NCBI RefSeq assembly: GCF_022869165.1
Contig: NZ_CP094929.1
Location: forward strand, 1,302,001 to 1,366,000
Source of the DNA: Sphaerochaeta associata
GTDB taxonomy: Bacteria > Spirochaetota > Spirochaetia > Sphaerochaetales > Sphaerochaetaceae
DNA length: 64,000 nucleotides
Reading direction: 5' to 3'
A program made the position numbers and the translations under genes. The first letter of the stretch is position 1. Each line of letters opens with the position of its first letter. Below are positions 35,765 through 44,866 of this stretch, in pieces. Under the pieces are notes generated by a model. It was given only the letters and a program-made list of their open reading frames with translations. It ran no database searches and was not told where the DNA came from.

Positions 35765-37453
35765 ATGTACGTATCGGTGGACACGCTCTGGGTCTTGTTG
35801 GGGACGGTGCTCGTGTTTTTCATGCAAGCAGGTTTTGCCATGGTGGAGACTGGTTTCACCCGGGCGAAGAATGCCGGCAACATCATCATGAAAAACCTCA
35901 TGGACTTTTGTCTGGGTAGTGCTGCGTTCTGGATCATCGGCTTCGGACTGATGTTCGGGTTGAATGGGGGAGGCAGTGCCCTGCCCTTGGTAGGAGTGCC
36001 GGATTTTTTCATCCTTCGCGATTACGGATCGGCCGTGCCCTCCTATGCCTTCATTATGTTTCAGACAGTCTTCTGCGCCACGGCGGCAACCATTGTCAGC
36101 GGGGCAATGGCTGAACGAACCAAGTTCGTCTCCTACTGCCTCTACTCAGTTGCCATCAGCGCCTTGATCTATCCGATAAGCGGACATTGGATCTGGGGCG
36201 GCGGTTGGCTCTCAACGCTTGGGTTTCATGACTTTGCCGGTTCTACTGCAGTTCATATGGTAGGTGGAGTTGCAGCCTTCTGGGGGGCGAAGATCATCGG
36301 ACCGAGAATTGGTAAGTACGACAGCAATAAGAAAGCACAGGCGATTCCTGGTCACAGCCTCACCTTGGGAGCCTTGGGTGTGTTCATCCTCTGGTTCTGT
36401 TGGTTCGGTTTCAATGGTGGTTCGACGCTCAGTCTCGATAGCAGTGAAAGCCAAGTCAGTGCGGCAATGATTTTCTTCAATACCAATCTGGCCGCAGCCT
36501 TTGCAGCCATTGCAACCATGCTCCTGACGTGGTGGAGGTATAAGAAACCCGATGTATCGATGACCCTCAACGGAGCACTCGCCGGCTTGGTTGCAATAAC
36601 CGCAGGCTGTGATGCAGTCTCTCCTTTCGGCTCTGCCATCATTGGGATCATCAGCGGCATAGTCATTGTATTCGCCGTTGAATTCTTTGAAAAGGTTGCT
36701 CACATCGATGATCCGGTCGGTGCCATTTCGGTGCATGGAATCTGCGGGGCGCTCGGAACGCTTCTTGTTGGAGTATTCGCTGTAGATGGAGGTCTGTTCT
36801 ACGGCGGAGGGTTTGCAATGCTCGGTATTCAGGCACTGGGAGTCGGATCGGTCATGCTGTGGGTATCGGTGACCATGATCGGTTTGTTTCTGCTTCTGAA
36901 GAAGACCGTAGGGCTTCGTGTATCTCATGCAGAGGAGATAGCAGGACTCGATCTGAAAGAGCATGGGCTCTGTTCAAGCTATGCCGACTTCATGCCCGCC
37001 GTACCATCGGTGCTCGGCACCCTTGTGACGGAGGAACTTGCAATTCCTGTAACAGAGGTTCCTCCTGTACAGAAACCCAGCCGCGAGGCTCCGATGACCA
37101 AGGTGGTCATCGTCAGCAGGCAGAGCAAGTTCAATGAGCTCAAGGAAGCCTTGAATGCAATAGGAGTCATGGGTATGACGGTAACCCAGGTCATGGGCTG
37201 CGGAATGCAAAAGGGCCAGAAGGAGTATTACCGAGGTGTTGCGGTCTCCCCGACCCTGTTGCCGAAAATGCAGCTTGAGACGGTTGTCAGCAAGGTCCCT
37301 GTACGGGCGGTCATCGAGGCTGCCAAGAAGGCACTCTATACCGGTCATATCGGCGATGGCAAGATCTTTGTGTACACGGTGGACAATGTGGTCAAGGTTC
37401 GTACCGGCGAAGAGGGCTACGACGCACTGCAGGATGAGATTATTCCAGAATAA
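35765..37453 (+). CDS. amt: Ammonium transporter fused to a P-II regulatory domain
   Basis: 562 residues. Residues 1-about 400 are an Amt channel with eleven helices (GFAMVETGFTRAKNAGNI at the start; conserved WGGGW, GSTAVHMVGG and VHGICGALGT regions). After a linker, residues about 445-562 form a complete P-II/GlnK domain (TKVVIVSRQSKFNELKEAL to VVKVRTGEEGYDAL) with a T-loop containing QKEYYRG. In most bacteria GlnK is a separate protein that plugs Amt; here it is tethered. GGAGGG precedes ATG 35765; upstream in-frame codons are the leader. Confidence 0.94.
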   Translation: MYVSVDTLWVLLGTVLVFFMQAGFAMVETGFTRAKNAGNIIMKNLMDFCLGSAAFWIIGFGLMFGLNGGGSALPLVGVPDFFILRDYGSAVPSYAFIMFQTVFCATAATIVSGAMAERTKFVSYCLYSVAISALIYPISGHWIWGGGWLSTLGFHDFAGSTAVHMVGGVAAFWGAKIIGPRIGKYDSNKKAQAIPGHSLTLGALGVFILWFCWFGFNGGSTLSLDSSESQVSAAMIFFNTNLAAAFAAIATMLLTWWRYKKPDVSMTLNGALAGLVAITAGCDAVSPFGSAIIGIISGIVIVFAVEFFEKVAHIDDPVGAISVHGICGALGTLLVGVFAVDGGLFYGGGFAMLGIQALGVGSVMLWVSVTMIGLFLLLKKTVGLRVSHAEEIAGLDLKEHGLCSSYADFMPAVPSVLGTLVTEELAIPVTEVPPVQKPSREAPMTKVVIVSRQSKFNELKEALNAIGVMGMTVTQVMGCGMQKGQKEYYRGVAVSPTLLPKMQLETVVSKVPVRAVIEAAKKALYTGHIGDGKIFVYTVDNVVKVRTGEEGYDALQDEIIPE

Positions 37454-37484
37454 TGGAATAAGAAGAGTGAACAGCACATCAAGA

Positions 37485-37502
37485 GGGGGCCGGTCGGCCC
37501 CC
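37485..37502. terminator. Bidirectional hairpin between amt and purU
   Basis: GGGGGCC (37485-37491), 4-nt loop, GGCCCCC (37496-37502), between convergent genes. Confidence 0.7.
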
Positions 37503-37512
37503 TTCATACTTG

Positions 37513-38385
37513 CTATCTCTCCACATCGAACACAATGGTGCGGTTCTTGTACATGATGATCCTGCTCTCAAGGTGGGCCTGCACAGCCTTGGCCAACACC
37601 CTGCGCTCGACATCCTTTCCCACGTCCCTCAGCCCGTTGGGACTGAGTTCGTGGTTCACCCGTACCACATCCTGGTCGATGATCGGGCCCTGGTCGAGTT
37701 CCTCGCTGGCATAGTGGGCTGTCGCTCCGATCATTTTAACCCCACGTTCATATGCCTGCCGATACGGGTTGGCCCCTTGGAAGGCAGGGAGGAAGCCATG
37801 GTGGATGTTGATGATTTTCCCATGCCATTGGCTGGTGAAATCGCTGCTGAGAATCTGCATGTAGCGCGCCAGGACCACCAAGTCGATATCAAAGCGCCTC
37901 AGCAATGTCATTACCTTGGCCTCCTGTTCTGCCTTGGTTTCGGCTGTGACCGGCAGGTAATAAAATGGAATGCGGAATTGGTTTGCAATAATTTCCAAGT
38001 CAGGGTGATTACTGATGATCAGGGAGATGTCGCACTTCAAGTCGCCTTCATTCTTGCGGGCGATCAAGTCGTAGAGACAGTGGCTGGTTTTGCTTACCAT
38101 GATGGCCACCCGCGCGTTGTAATCACTGTAGTGGCACTCCCACGTCAGGTTGTACTCCTTGGCGAAGAGACCAAAGTCCTCTTCAAGCTCCTTGCGGGTT
38201 GTCTTGAGGTCGAGCATGTCAAGCTCGATGCGCATGAAGTAACGTCCTTCGATGTTGTCGGTGTGCTGCTGGCAGTGGACGATATTGTAGCTCCGCTGGA
38301 AAAACCATGTGGAGGTGGCGCTGAGTATGCCTTTTCGATCCTCACACTGGATGAGGAAGATTATCTTCTTCTGGTTGTCTTTCAT
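37513..38385 (-). CDS. purU: Formyltetrahydrofolate deformylase
   Basis: 290 residues: N-terminal ACT domain (about 8-85, FLIQCEDRKGILSAT) and a formyl-transferase-type catalytic domain with INIHHGFLPAFQGANPYRQA and GPIIDQDVVRV (catalytic Asn/His/Asp). Releases formate from 10-formyl-THF, giving formate for PurT or one-carbon balancing; relevant beside a formate-producing metabolism. AGGATCC/CAGGA precedes the ATG. Confidence 0.95.
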   Translation of the reverse strand: MKDNQKKIIFLIQCEDRKGILSATSTWFFQRSYNIVHCQQHTDNIEGRYFMRIELDMLDLKTTRKELEEDFGLFAKEYNLTWECHYSDYNARVAIMVSKTSHCLYDLIARKNEGDLKCDISLIISNHPDLEIIANQFRIPFYYLPVTAETKAEQEAKVMTLLRRFDIDLVVLARYMQILSSDFTSQWHGKIINIHHGFLPAFQGANPYRQAYERGVKMIGATAHYASEELDQGPIIDQDVVRVNHELSPNGLRDVGKDVERRVLAKAVQAHLESRIIMYKNRTIVFDVER

Positions 38386-38399
38386 TCCTGGATCCTCTA

Positions 38400-38606
38400 T
38401 TACAGGGCTTTTATTTCAGCTTCCCGGGGGTCTTCTCCCAACACAATCTCTACGCTGCGCTTGGCCTCGGCAAGGGCTTTTTCCAAAGCCTTTGCAAGCC
38501 GCATTCCTTCTTCGAAGAGTGCAATGCTCTCTTCGAGGGAGGTGTCGGAGGCGTTGAGCTTTTGGGCGATCTCCTCGATTCTGGAAATATCAGTTTCAAA
38601 ACTCAT
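38400..38606 (-). CDS. xseB: Exodeoxyribonuclease VII small subunit
   Basis: 68 residues, a two-helix protein with family pattern RIEEIAQKLNASDTSLEESIALFEEG split over both helices. ATG 38606 has AAGGAG; a longer frame to 38636 reaches into xseA. It starts 2 nt after xseA and completes the nuclease. Confidence 0.93.
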   Translation of the reverse strand: MSFETDISRIEEIAQKLNASDTSLEESIALFEEGMRLAKALEKALAEAKRSVEIVLGEDPREAEIKAL

Positions 38607-38608
38607 CG

Positions 38609-39805
38609 TTACTCCTTTACAAGCGCCTTTCGGCATCCATCGGTGAATGTCAGCGTCAGCAGAGATCCAGGCACGGCTTGCTCTTTGGATGCAACAAGCC
38701 GTCCTTCCTGGTTTTGTACGACCGCATAGCCTCGGGCAAGTATAGCAAGGGGGCTGAGGGCTTGCAACTCTCTGATGGCCAGTTCGGCCCGCCCGCTATA
38801 AGATTTCAGCAGTTGGTTCTGGGCTGTGACTATATTATTAGTGGCATTTGCCAGTAAATACTCCTTGGTATTGATGATGTTCTTGATCCTCATCCCCATC
38901 GCCTTGGTGTCGAAGCGCTTGAGTTTGCTCTCTGCCAGCGCAAGTCGACTCTCCATGCTTTTCAGCAACTGCGTACGTAGGTTCCCCACTTGGTTGCGAG
39001 AATCCAGATAGCCTTGGCTGACCAGCTCTGCAGCAGCAGAAGGGGTGGGGGCACGTAAGTCTGCGACGAAGTCCGAGAGAGCCCAGTCGATCTCGTGCCC
39101 GACAGCACTGACGATGGGAATCTGGGATTCGTGGATGGCCTTAATCACACACTCCTCGCTGAAGGGCAGCAGATCTTCAATCGAGCCGCCGCCGCGCCCG
39201 ACGATCAGAACATCGCAGAGCAGCAGATTATTGGCTTGTTGGATTCGATTTGCAATGGAGGGGGCTGCACTCTCCCCTTGGACGGTGGCAGGAAGGACCA
39301 GCACATCGACCGAGGGTGCCCTTCTCTGCAGTATATTCAGAATATCCTGCAAGGCTGCTCCAGTGGGACTGGTCACCACCCCGACCCGAAGGGGACGCTT
39401 GGGAATGGGCTTTTTATTTTTTTCGTCGAAATACCCCAATGCAGCATACTGGCGCTTACGCATCTCCAGCATGGCGAGAATCTGCCCGAATCCGGCTTTT
39501 TCCATGCTGTCGCACTTCAGCTGATAGGTTCCCCGCGCCCCGTATACATCCAGGCCGCCGGTGACTATCACCTTATCCCCTTCCTGAGGGGCGAAGTCAA
39601 CCTTCCACGTCGAGCCTTTGAACATGACTGCACTGATGGAGCAGGACGCATCCTTGAGGGTGAAGAACCAGTGGCCGGTGGAGGATGGGCGGAAGTTGGA
39701 AATTTCACCGCTGACCTTCAAGCCGTAAAAACCCTGCTCGAGGGTTTGTTTGATCAGGCCGGTAAGCTCGGAGACAGAGAGCTCGGTTTGCAGCAGGTTA
39801 TCCAT
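38609..39805 (-). CDS. xseA: Exodeoxyribonuclease VII large subunit
   Basis: 398 residues: N-terminal OB fold (VSELTGLIKQTLEQGFYGLKV, VSGEISNFRPSSTGHWFF), catalytic region with VGVVTSPTGAALQDI, GRGGGSIEDLLPF and SAVGHEIDWALSDFVADLRAPTPSAAA. With XseB it degrades single-stranded DNA. Start 39805 matches the family and overlaps the upstream gene by 8 nt. Confidence 0.96.
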   Translation of the reverse strand: MDNLLQTELSVSELTGLIKQTLEQGFYGLKVSGEISNFRPSSTGHWFFTLKDASCSISAVMFKGSTWKVDFAPQEGDKVIVTGGLDVYGARGTYQLKCDSMEKAGFGQILAMLEMRKRQYAALGYFDEKNKKPIPKRPLRVGVVTSPTGAALQDILNILQRRAPSVDVLVLPATVQGESAAPSIANRIQQANNLLLCDVLIVGRGGGSIEDLLPFSEECVIKAIHESQIPIVSAVGHEIDWALSDFVADLRAPTPSAAAELVSQGYLDSRNQVGNLRTQLLKSMESRLALAESKLKRFDTKAMGMRIKNIINTKEYLLANATNNIVTAQNQLLKSYSGRAELAIRELQALSPLAILARGYAVVQNQEGRLVASKEQAVPGSLLTLTFTDGCRKALVKE

Positions 39806-40463
39806 TCTCCTGCTCCTTGTCAGGCTTCGGTCGTCCAAGCCTGTGCAATTGGTTGAGGATTCCCAGGAAGGCGAGTATCGCCCACATGGTGAAAAAGAGC
39901 CAGAACTGCAGATACCAGAATTGGGAGAGCAGATAGGAAACAATCAAGGAGCCTGCAACGGCGCTTTCCAAGGCCATGTAGGAGTCGAACCGGATGAGGC
40001 TGTAGGCGAGGATGATGACCTGCAATACAAGAAACATAACAAAGCTGGTTTGCAGGGGAAGAAAACCTAGGATGAGTAGAAAGATTACCAAACCCATGCT
40101 CAACCCGGTAAATGAGGCTACAACCAGCCGAGGGAGTGCCGCCTTCCTTCTGGATAGGTAGAACAGCAGCAAGCCTCCGAAGCAGAAGGAGAGCAGGTTG
40201 ACCAGAACCCCCATATAATCCTGGGTGGTGAAAATGATATTCCACAGCTCGGAAAGGGGTGAGGCAGAGGAAAGGCCTACCAACAGCGATTGTTGGTGGA
40301 AAACGAGCAGTACCAGGGCAAGAAAGACGAGACTGCCTGCAAAAACACTGCGTATGCTTACCAAGAGTCGTTTTGCAACATAGCCATAGAAACAGAGGAA
40401 AAAACCCGTCAACAGCCCGATGAACATCACCGCCGCTCCGATTGTACTTCCATCACTTTGCAT
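39798..40463 (-). CDS. Hypothetical integral membrane protein
   Basis: 221 residues with about seven hydrophobic helices and a short charged tail (RPKPDKEQENG). No motif I recognise; probably in the cytoplasmic membrane with both ends charged. AAGGAA precedes the ATG. First gene of the xseA-xseB operon. Function unknown. Confidence 0.7.
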   Translation of the reverse strand: MQSDGSTIGAAVMFIGLLTGFFLCFYGYVAKRLLVSIRSVFAGSLVFLALVLLVFHQQSLLVGLSSASPLSELWNIIFTTQDYMGVLVNLLSFCFGGLLLFYLSRRKAALPRLVVASFTGLSMGLVIFLLILGFLPLQTSFVMFLVLQVIILAYSLIRFDSYMALESAVAGSLIVSYLLSQFWYLQFWLFFTMWAILAFLGILNQLHRLGRPKPDKEQENG

Positions 40464-40479
40464 GTACGTTCCTTATCTT

Positions 40480-40513
40480 CAAAAAAAAAGAGACAGCACA
40501 GTACGCTGTCTCT
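40480..40513 (-). terminator. Terminator of the ferredoxin gene
   Basis: AGAGACAGC / GCTGTCTCT (40505-40513 with 40489-40497) and nine T on the minus strand. Confidence 0.85.
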
Positions 40514-40530
40514 CAACCTAACTGGTTGGC

Positions 40531-40710
<180 letters not shown>

Positions 40711-40776
40711 TTACTTCGTTTTCGTTGCTTTTGACTATATACCGCCTTTGCATGCAAGTCAAGGAATTTGAATAAT

Positions 40777-40793
40777 CTGTACTAAAAGTACAG
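40777..40793. promoter_or_regulatory. Palindrome CTGTACT-AAA-AGTACAG
   Basis: Perfect 7-bp inverted repeat with 3-nt centre, 79 bp upstream of the ferredoxin start. Further TGTAC elements occur at about 40914, 40935 and 40949, so this stretch may bind a regulator. Confidence 0.4.
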
Positions 40794-40928
40794 AATAATG
40801 AAAATATAAAAACTCACAGTAAAAGTTATATTTGTATCAGAGAGCCATTTTCCCATTACTTCCTACTATATAAGTATCTCATGAATTTCTTTATTGCAAT
40901 AGGGATTGTACACTACTTGAATCTAACT

Positions 40929-40956
40929 TTGAAATGTACTGTATTCGCTGTACAAT
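40929..40956 (+). promoter_or_regulatory. Promoter-like sequence in the non-coding stretch
   Basis: TTGAAA (40929-40934), 16 nt, TACAAT (40951-40956), with no open frame downstream. It points at the structured segment that follows. Confidence 0.45.
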
Positions 40957-40962
40957 ACTCTT

Positions 40963-41040
40963 AACGGCGAAGACCGGAGGCTGGTACGCCTTCCGAGTAG
41001 CCTGGGGTCCTCTCTGGTGGAGGGCCTTATTTGTATTTCA
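40963..41040 (+). ncRNA. Unidentified structured RNA candidate
   Basis: Two alternative hairpins share one arm: GACC..AGGCT / AGCCT..GGTC (40972-41008), and GGTCCTC / GAGGGCC (41005-41024) followed by TTATTTGTATTT. This is the layout of a small terminated RNA or an attenuator. No known family (SRP RNA, 6S, tmRNA, common riboswitches) is recognised. Confidence 0.3.
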
Positions 41041-41220
41041 GTATGCATATAGCATGGAGAACGTGATATAGACATCGTTATTGTTCTGGGTGATACTGGT
41101 GATGGTCGGCGAAGTGGTTAGGTCTGCGAACCTTTCAAGTACCCGGTCCAATGAGGGGCGCACTCCGAAAGGGGTGCGTTTTTACTTACCGGCATTTCGG
41201 CGTTCTTTCGTTGCTTGATC
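41041..41220. other. Gap with a start-less reading frame and a plus-strand hairpin
   Basis: On the minus strand 41043-41186 stays open for about 47 codons and ends VYITFSMLYAY, but has no start codon and a stop just upstream; it may be the 3' remnant of a gene. On the plus strand CGCACTCC/GGGGTGCG plus TTTTT (41159-41182) makes a good terminator. Nothing else seen. Confidence 0.3.
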
Positions 41221-41787
41221 TCAAGTCCTCCGTTCCAATCGGAGCGCAGAATCGCTGAGCGTCCCGATCGGGCAGACAGCACACCAGATTCTGGGTCTGT
41301 AGATGCGTGAAAGCACCAACGCCAATAGGGTTGTCGATGCCATCATTCCGTAGAAGCGATAGGAGAGATGGATAAGGAAAAGAGGGGCCTGGACGGTGAG
41401 AAGCTGAGGCAGGCTGAAGAGCTCGATGGCGATGAAAAGCCTGATGTACGGCATCGCTTCCATTCTTCCCAGTGCCACTTGGACGGTTGAGCCGGTGATG
41501 AAGAGCAGGTTGAGCCCGAAGTACCAGATCATGATGCGCCGGAGTCTGCCGTTGGTGATGAAAGCTGGATTCTTTCTCCAGTTCTTCCTTCTCCCTGCTG
41601 CATTGAGCAGACTTGCACGAGGGCAGTAGCTTTGGCACCAAAGCTTCTTCTTCGCCTTGGCAAGCAGGATGAATGGAAGTGCCATGCACAAGAGTGCAAG
41701 ATTGGCAAAGAGTATGGAAATAATGCCGAGTGCAAAATAAGCCAAGGTGATGAAAAAGAGGTTGGGCAGCAATCCCTTTCTGTTCAT
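41221..41787 (-). CDS. Membrane protein with NapH/YccM-type cysteine motifs
   Basis: 188 residues, four to five membrane helices. Two cysteine motifs CQSYCPRASLL and CAVCPIGTLSD match the CxxxCP clusters of NapH/MauN/YccM membrane Fe-S proteins, which pass electrons across the membrane or reside in thiol/metal-handling systems. Start 41787 overlaps the ferredoxin-like gene by ATGA. A longer frame to 42114 is out of frame with the partner and unlikely. Confidence 0.8.
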   Translation of the reverse strand: MNRKGLLPNLFFITLAYFALGIISILFANLALLCMALPFILLAKAKKKLWCQSYCPRASLLNAAGRRKNWRKNPAFITNGRLRRIMIWYFGLNLLFITGSTVQVALGRMEAMPYIRLFIAIELFSLPQLLTVQAPLFLIHLSYRFYGMMASTTLLALVLSRIYRPRIWCAVCPIGTLSDSALRLERRT

Positions 41788-42026
41788 GCTTTCTCCATCA
41801 CCAATGCCTTGGGGAAGCAATAGCGGGTGCATTTTCCACAGTTGATGCATCGCTCTCGGTCTACGGTGGGCGCTTTCTGTCCCTTCTGGCTCAACGCTCC
41901 GACCGGACATGCCGAAACAGCTGGGCAGCGATGGTTCTGCGGGCAGCGGTGCTTGAGAACCACCAGTGTTTTGGGTGTGGTATCGTGAGTTTTCAATCCG
42001 AACAGAGATGCAAGTGAGAATGCCAT
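41784..42026 (-). CDS. Small 4Fe-4S binding protein
   Basis: 80 residues. One cluster motif CINCGKCTRYCFP near the C-terminus, plus cysteines in LKHRCPQNHRCPAVSACP for a second. It precedes and overlaps the NapH-like gene, so the two probably form an electron-transfer pair. GGAGG precedes the ATG. Confidence 0.82.
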   Translation of the reverse strand: MAFSLASLFGLKTHDTTPKTLVVLKHRCPQNHRCPAVSACPVGALSQKGQKAPTVDRERCINCGKCTRYCFPKALVMEKA

Positions 42027-42084
42027 AGAGTTCCTCCCGTGGTTTTGTACGTACCATACCGGAAAGGAAGGCTTCTGTCAAACT

Positions 42085-42115
42085 ATTGTTAATAGCAACA
42101 ATTGTGAATGACAAT
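42085..42115. promoter_or_regulatory. ATTGTT-N6-AACAAT inverted repeat
   Basis: ATTGTT (42085-42090) and AACAAT (42097-42102), followed by a related TTGTGAATGACAA. Located between the Fe-S pair and topB. Possibly an operator for a metal or redox regulator; the motif is not a clear Fur box. Confidence 0.35.
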
Positions 42116-42187
42116 CAACTATCCATCTTCGCCCTTGCCACTCCCGCAATCTTGGTTATATAGTCAAGCAGAGTGGAGGAGTGAGCA

Positions 42188-44512
42188 TTGAAAAAGCTTG
42201 TACTTGCGGAAAAGCCGAGTGTTGGGAGAGAGTTGGCGCGTGTTTTGAACTGCTACAGACGGGAGACCGGCTATATTGAGGGCGAACACTATATCGTGAC
42301 CTGGGCGCTGGGGCATCTGGTGGAGCTTGCCCAGCCGGCCGCCTACAGTGAACGGTACAAACGGTGGTCACTGCGCGATCTTCCCATGCTTCCGCCTGTG
42401 TTGCAACAGGAGGTCATCGAGCAGAGCAAGGATCAGTTTGCAGTGGTTAAAAGCCTGATCGGGAGAGCGGATATTGAGAGCGTAGTCATCGCCACCGACG
42501 CCGGTCGGGAAGGCGAGTTGGTCGCCCGCTGGATTATGAAGCTTGCCGATTACCAAGGTCCCGCCCACAGGCTGTGGATCAGCAGCCAGACTGAAGGCGC
42601 CATCAAGGAGGGGTTCGCAAACCTCAAGGATGCAAGCCTGTATGACAACCTCTATAAAGCCGCTGAGAGCAGGGCCGCCGCCGACTGGTATGTCGGCATG
42701 AATGTAACCAGAGCCCTTACCTGTCATTATGATGCAAAGCTTTCGGCAGGCCGGGTGCAGACCCCGACCTTGGCACTCATGACCCGGCGCGAGGATGAGA
42801 TTGAAGCCTTCAGCGGACAATTCTACTGGACTTTGAAAGCTGATTTCACCCAATTCACCGCCTCCTACTATCCGAGTGAGGATTCGATCAGAATCACCGA
42901 GGAGGCATCGGCCAAAGAGAAGGAAAGCTCACTGGTAGGAAAGACGGGAAGGGTTGTGAGCTTGGAAACCGTTGAGAAACGTGAGCAGCCGCCGCTTGCC
43001 TATGACCTTACCGAACTGCAGCGTGATGCAAACAACCTGCTCGATTTCAGTGCAAAGCAGACCTTGGATGTACTGCAGGCCCTGTATGAGCAGCATAAGA
43101 TAGTCACCTATCCGAGAACCGACAGCCGCTACATAACCACCGACATCGTCGCTACCCTGCCACAGCGACTGCGCAGCCTGCAGGACACTCCCTTCAGTCC
43201 CCTATGCGCCCGTTTTGTCAAGGATGGGTTCCGCGTCGATGAGGAGCGCTTTGTGCAGGATCTGCAGGTAACCGACCATCACGCCATCATCCCGACCGAA
43301 CAGCGGGTTGACCTTTCAAGGCTCAGTGCACAGGAGAAAGCCCTGTGGGAGTTGATCGCCCTGCGCTTCTTGGAAGTGCTCAGCCCCGATTATGAATATC
43401 GGACCACCACCTTGACAGCCGAGGTCGAAACGTGTCGGTTCAAGACACGCCTTACCATCCCTGTAGAGCAAGGCTGGAGAAGTGTTGCCGCCTTGATCGG
43501 TAAACGAAGCGCCCAAGGCTCACTGGGTGATGAGGATGAGGCAAGTCCCTCCTTGTTGCGGGTCAAGGAGGGTGATGCTGTCACCATCAATTCTGTCAAG
43601 CTCAGAAAGCTCGCAACCGCCGCTCCCTCCCGCTATACCGAGGCGACCCTGCTCTCGGCCATGGAGCATGCCGGACGCTTTGTCGAGGATGCAAAGCTGA
43701 AGAAGCGGCTGACCAACGGACTTGGAACGCCGGCTACCCGTGCAGATATGATAGAGAAGCTGATCCAAAACCACTATATAGAACGGGTTGGCAAGGAGCT
43801 GGTTCCCACTCCCAAAGGCAGGGAGTTGGTCCGCCTTGCCCCTGAAGAGCTGCGTTCGCCCGAATTGACCGGGCGTTGGGAGGAGCGGCTTGGCAATATT
43901 GCAGAAGGCAAAGAGGATGGTGATCGTTTCATCCAAGACATCAAGCAGAATGCCTCAGCCCTTGTCGCCCAGGTAATCGGCAGCAGTGATGTGTTCTCAC
44001 CGCATTTCCCTGACTCCAAGAAGTGCCCGTACTGCAAGACGCCGATGATGAAGGTCGTAGATGAAATCGGGCAGAGTCACTTTCTCTGTCAGAAACTTTC
44101 ATGCAGCTATGAGGAGATGGAGGTCAAGAAGCGGGTGCCTAAGCCTCAAGCCGAGAAAACGACGGAGCCGAAAAAGAAAGTCGTGGTGAAAGTCGCTCCC
44201 GTCGAGGTCGATGGAGTCAAGAAGCGCGTGGTTCTAAAAAAGAAACCTCCGGTTCAATCCTTCTCCCTGCCCGATGAGGAGGCTTCACCAGCCTATACCT
44301 GGGAGACTGTCATCGAGGTTGTAAGACCGAGCAAGCTTGCCTATCGATCTGAACGCAATGAACGAAGCAGCGATACCAGAGGAGGGTGGAAACCACCGGT
44401 ACAATCACAGCATATAGTCGACCAGACTCCTTCGGAAGGCGGCAGCTTCGCCGATTTCTTGAAGGCCAATGAAGAAAGAAAGAGACGAGACCGGGAGAAA
44501 AGGCGTACATAA
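42188..44512 (+). CDS. topB: DNA topoisomerase III-type (type IA) with C-terminal zinc finger
   Basis: 774 residues. TOPRIM domain (LVLAEKPSVGREL ... ATDAGREGELVARWI), active-site tyrosine in TYPRTDSRYI, and RFVEDAKLKKRLTNGLGTPATR split in the usual C-terminal core. After about 600 a cysteine pair module CPYCKTPMM...FLCQKLSCSY (one zinc finger) and a basic low-complexity tail. Decatenates and relaxes DNA using single-strand passage. TTG start at 42188 with GGAGGAG upstream. Confidence 0.94.
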   Translation: MKKLVLAEKPSVGRELARVLNCYRRETGYIEGEHYIVTWALGHLVELAQPAAYSERYKRWSLRDLPMLPPVLQQEVIEQSKDQFAVVKSLIGRADIESVVIATDAGREGELVARWIMKLADYQGPAHRLWISSQTEGAIKEGFANLKDASLYDNLYKAAESRAAADWYVGMNVTRALTCHYDAKLSAGRVQTPTLALMTRREDEIEAFSGQFYWTLKADFTQFTASYYPSEDSIRITEEASAKEKESSLVGKTGRVVSLETVEKREQPPLAYDLTELQRDANNLLDFSAKQTLDVLQALYEQHKIVTYPRTDSRYITTDIVATLPQRLRSLQDTPFSPLCARFVKDGFRVDEERFVQDLQVTDHHAIIPTEQRVDLSRLSAQEKALWELIALRFLEVLSPDYEYRTTTLTAEVETCRFKTRLTIPVEQGWRSVAALIGKRSAQGSLGDEDEASPSLLRVKEGDAVTINSVKLRKLATAAPSRYTEATLLSAMEHAGRFVEDAKLKKRLTNGLGTPATRADMIEKLIQNHYIERVGKELVPTPKGRELVRLAPEELRSPELTGRWEERLGNIAEGKEDGDRFIQDIKQNASALVAQVIGSSDVFSPHFPDSKKCPYCKTPMMKVVDEIGQSHFLCQKLSCSYEEMEVKKRVPKPQAEKTTEPKKKVVVKVAPVEVDGVKKRVVLKKKPPVQSFSLPDEEASPAYTWETVIEVVRPSKLAYRSERNERSSDTRGGWKPPVQSQHIVDQTPSEGGSFADFLKANEERKRRDREKRRT

Positions 44513-44866
44513 GCCGTCTCTGGACCAGTTCCTCGTTCTTGCGGGATCCCTGCCTCCTTCATAGCTTCCAAGTACCTCCAGGAATCTATCCGGCCGAACC
44601 AGCAGTCCTGATTGTTGCATCCCTTGCATGCCCACGGTTGCACGTGAGCCTGCAAGGGATGTCTTTTCACTCGCTGATAATTTCTCATGGCTATATTTCT
44701 TCAAACGTGTCCTTCGCATCTGCTGCCAAGCCCTCTCATTGTGCTACTTCAGGTGGGATTACCATACATATGGATAGCAGGAAAAGTGCGCATTTTCTTG
44801 GCTATCCATTGTAGGTTTTGGAATTATTGCGTTGACAACTGGCTCAGCCATGGTAAGATATAGTCG
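44513..44866. other. Intergenic stretch between topB and the TRAP operon
   Basis: No convincing gene. CATCCCTTGCA (44618-44628) and TGCAAGGGATG (44651-44661) form an 11-bp hairpin followed by TCTTTT, the likely topB terminator. TTGACA (44832-44837)-N16-TAAGAT (44854-44859) is the probable TRAP promoter. Confidence 0.5.

Noticed and set aside
40963-41040. SRP, 6S or tmRNA gene
   Set aside because: The signature SRP loop, the long 6S duplex and a tmRNA tRNA-like end are all absent.
41788-42114. N-terminal extension of the NapH-like protein
   Set aside because: It reads through the overlapping 4Fe-4S gene in the wrong frame; the ATG at 41787 with ATGA overlap is better.
44341-44719. Minus-strand frames at the end of topB with several cysteines
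   Set aside because: Most of their length is antisense to topB, they overlap each other in different frames and have no ribosome binding site.
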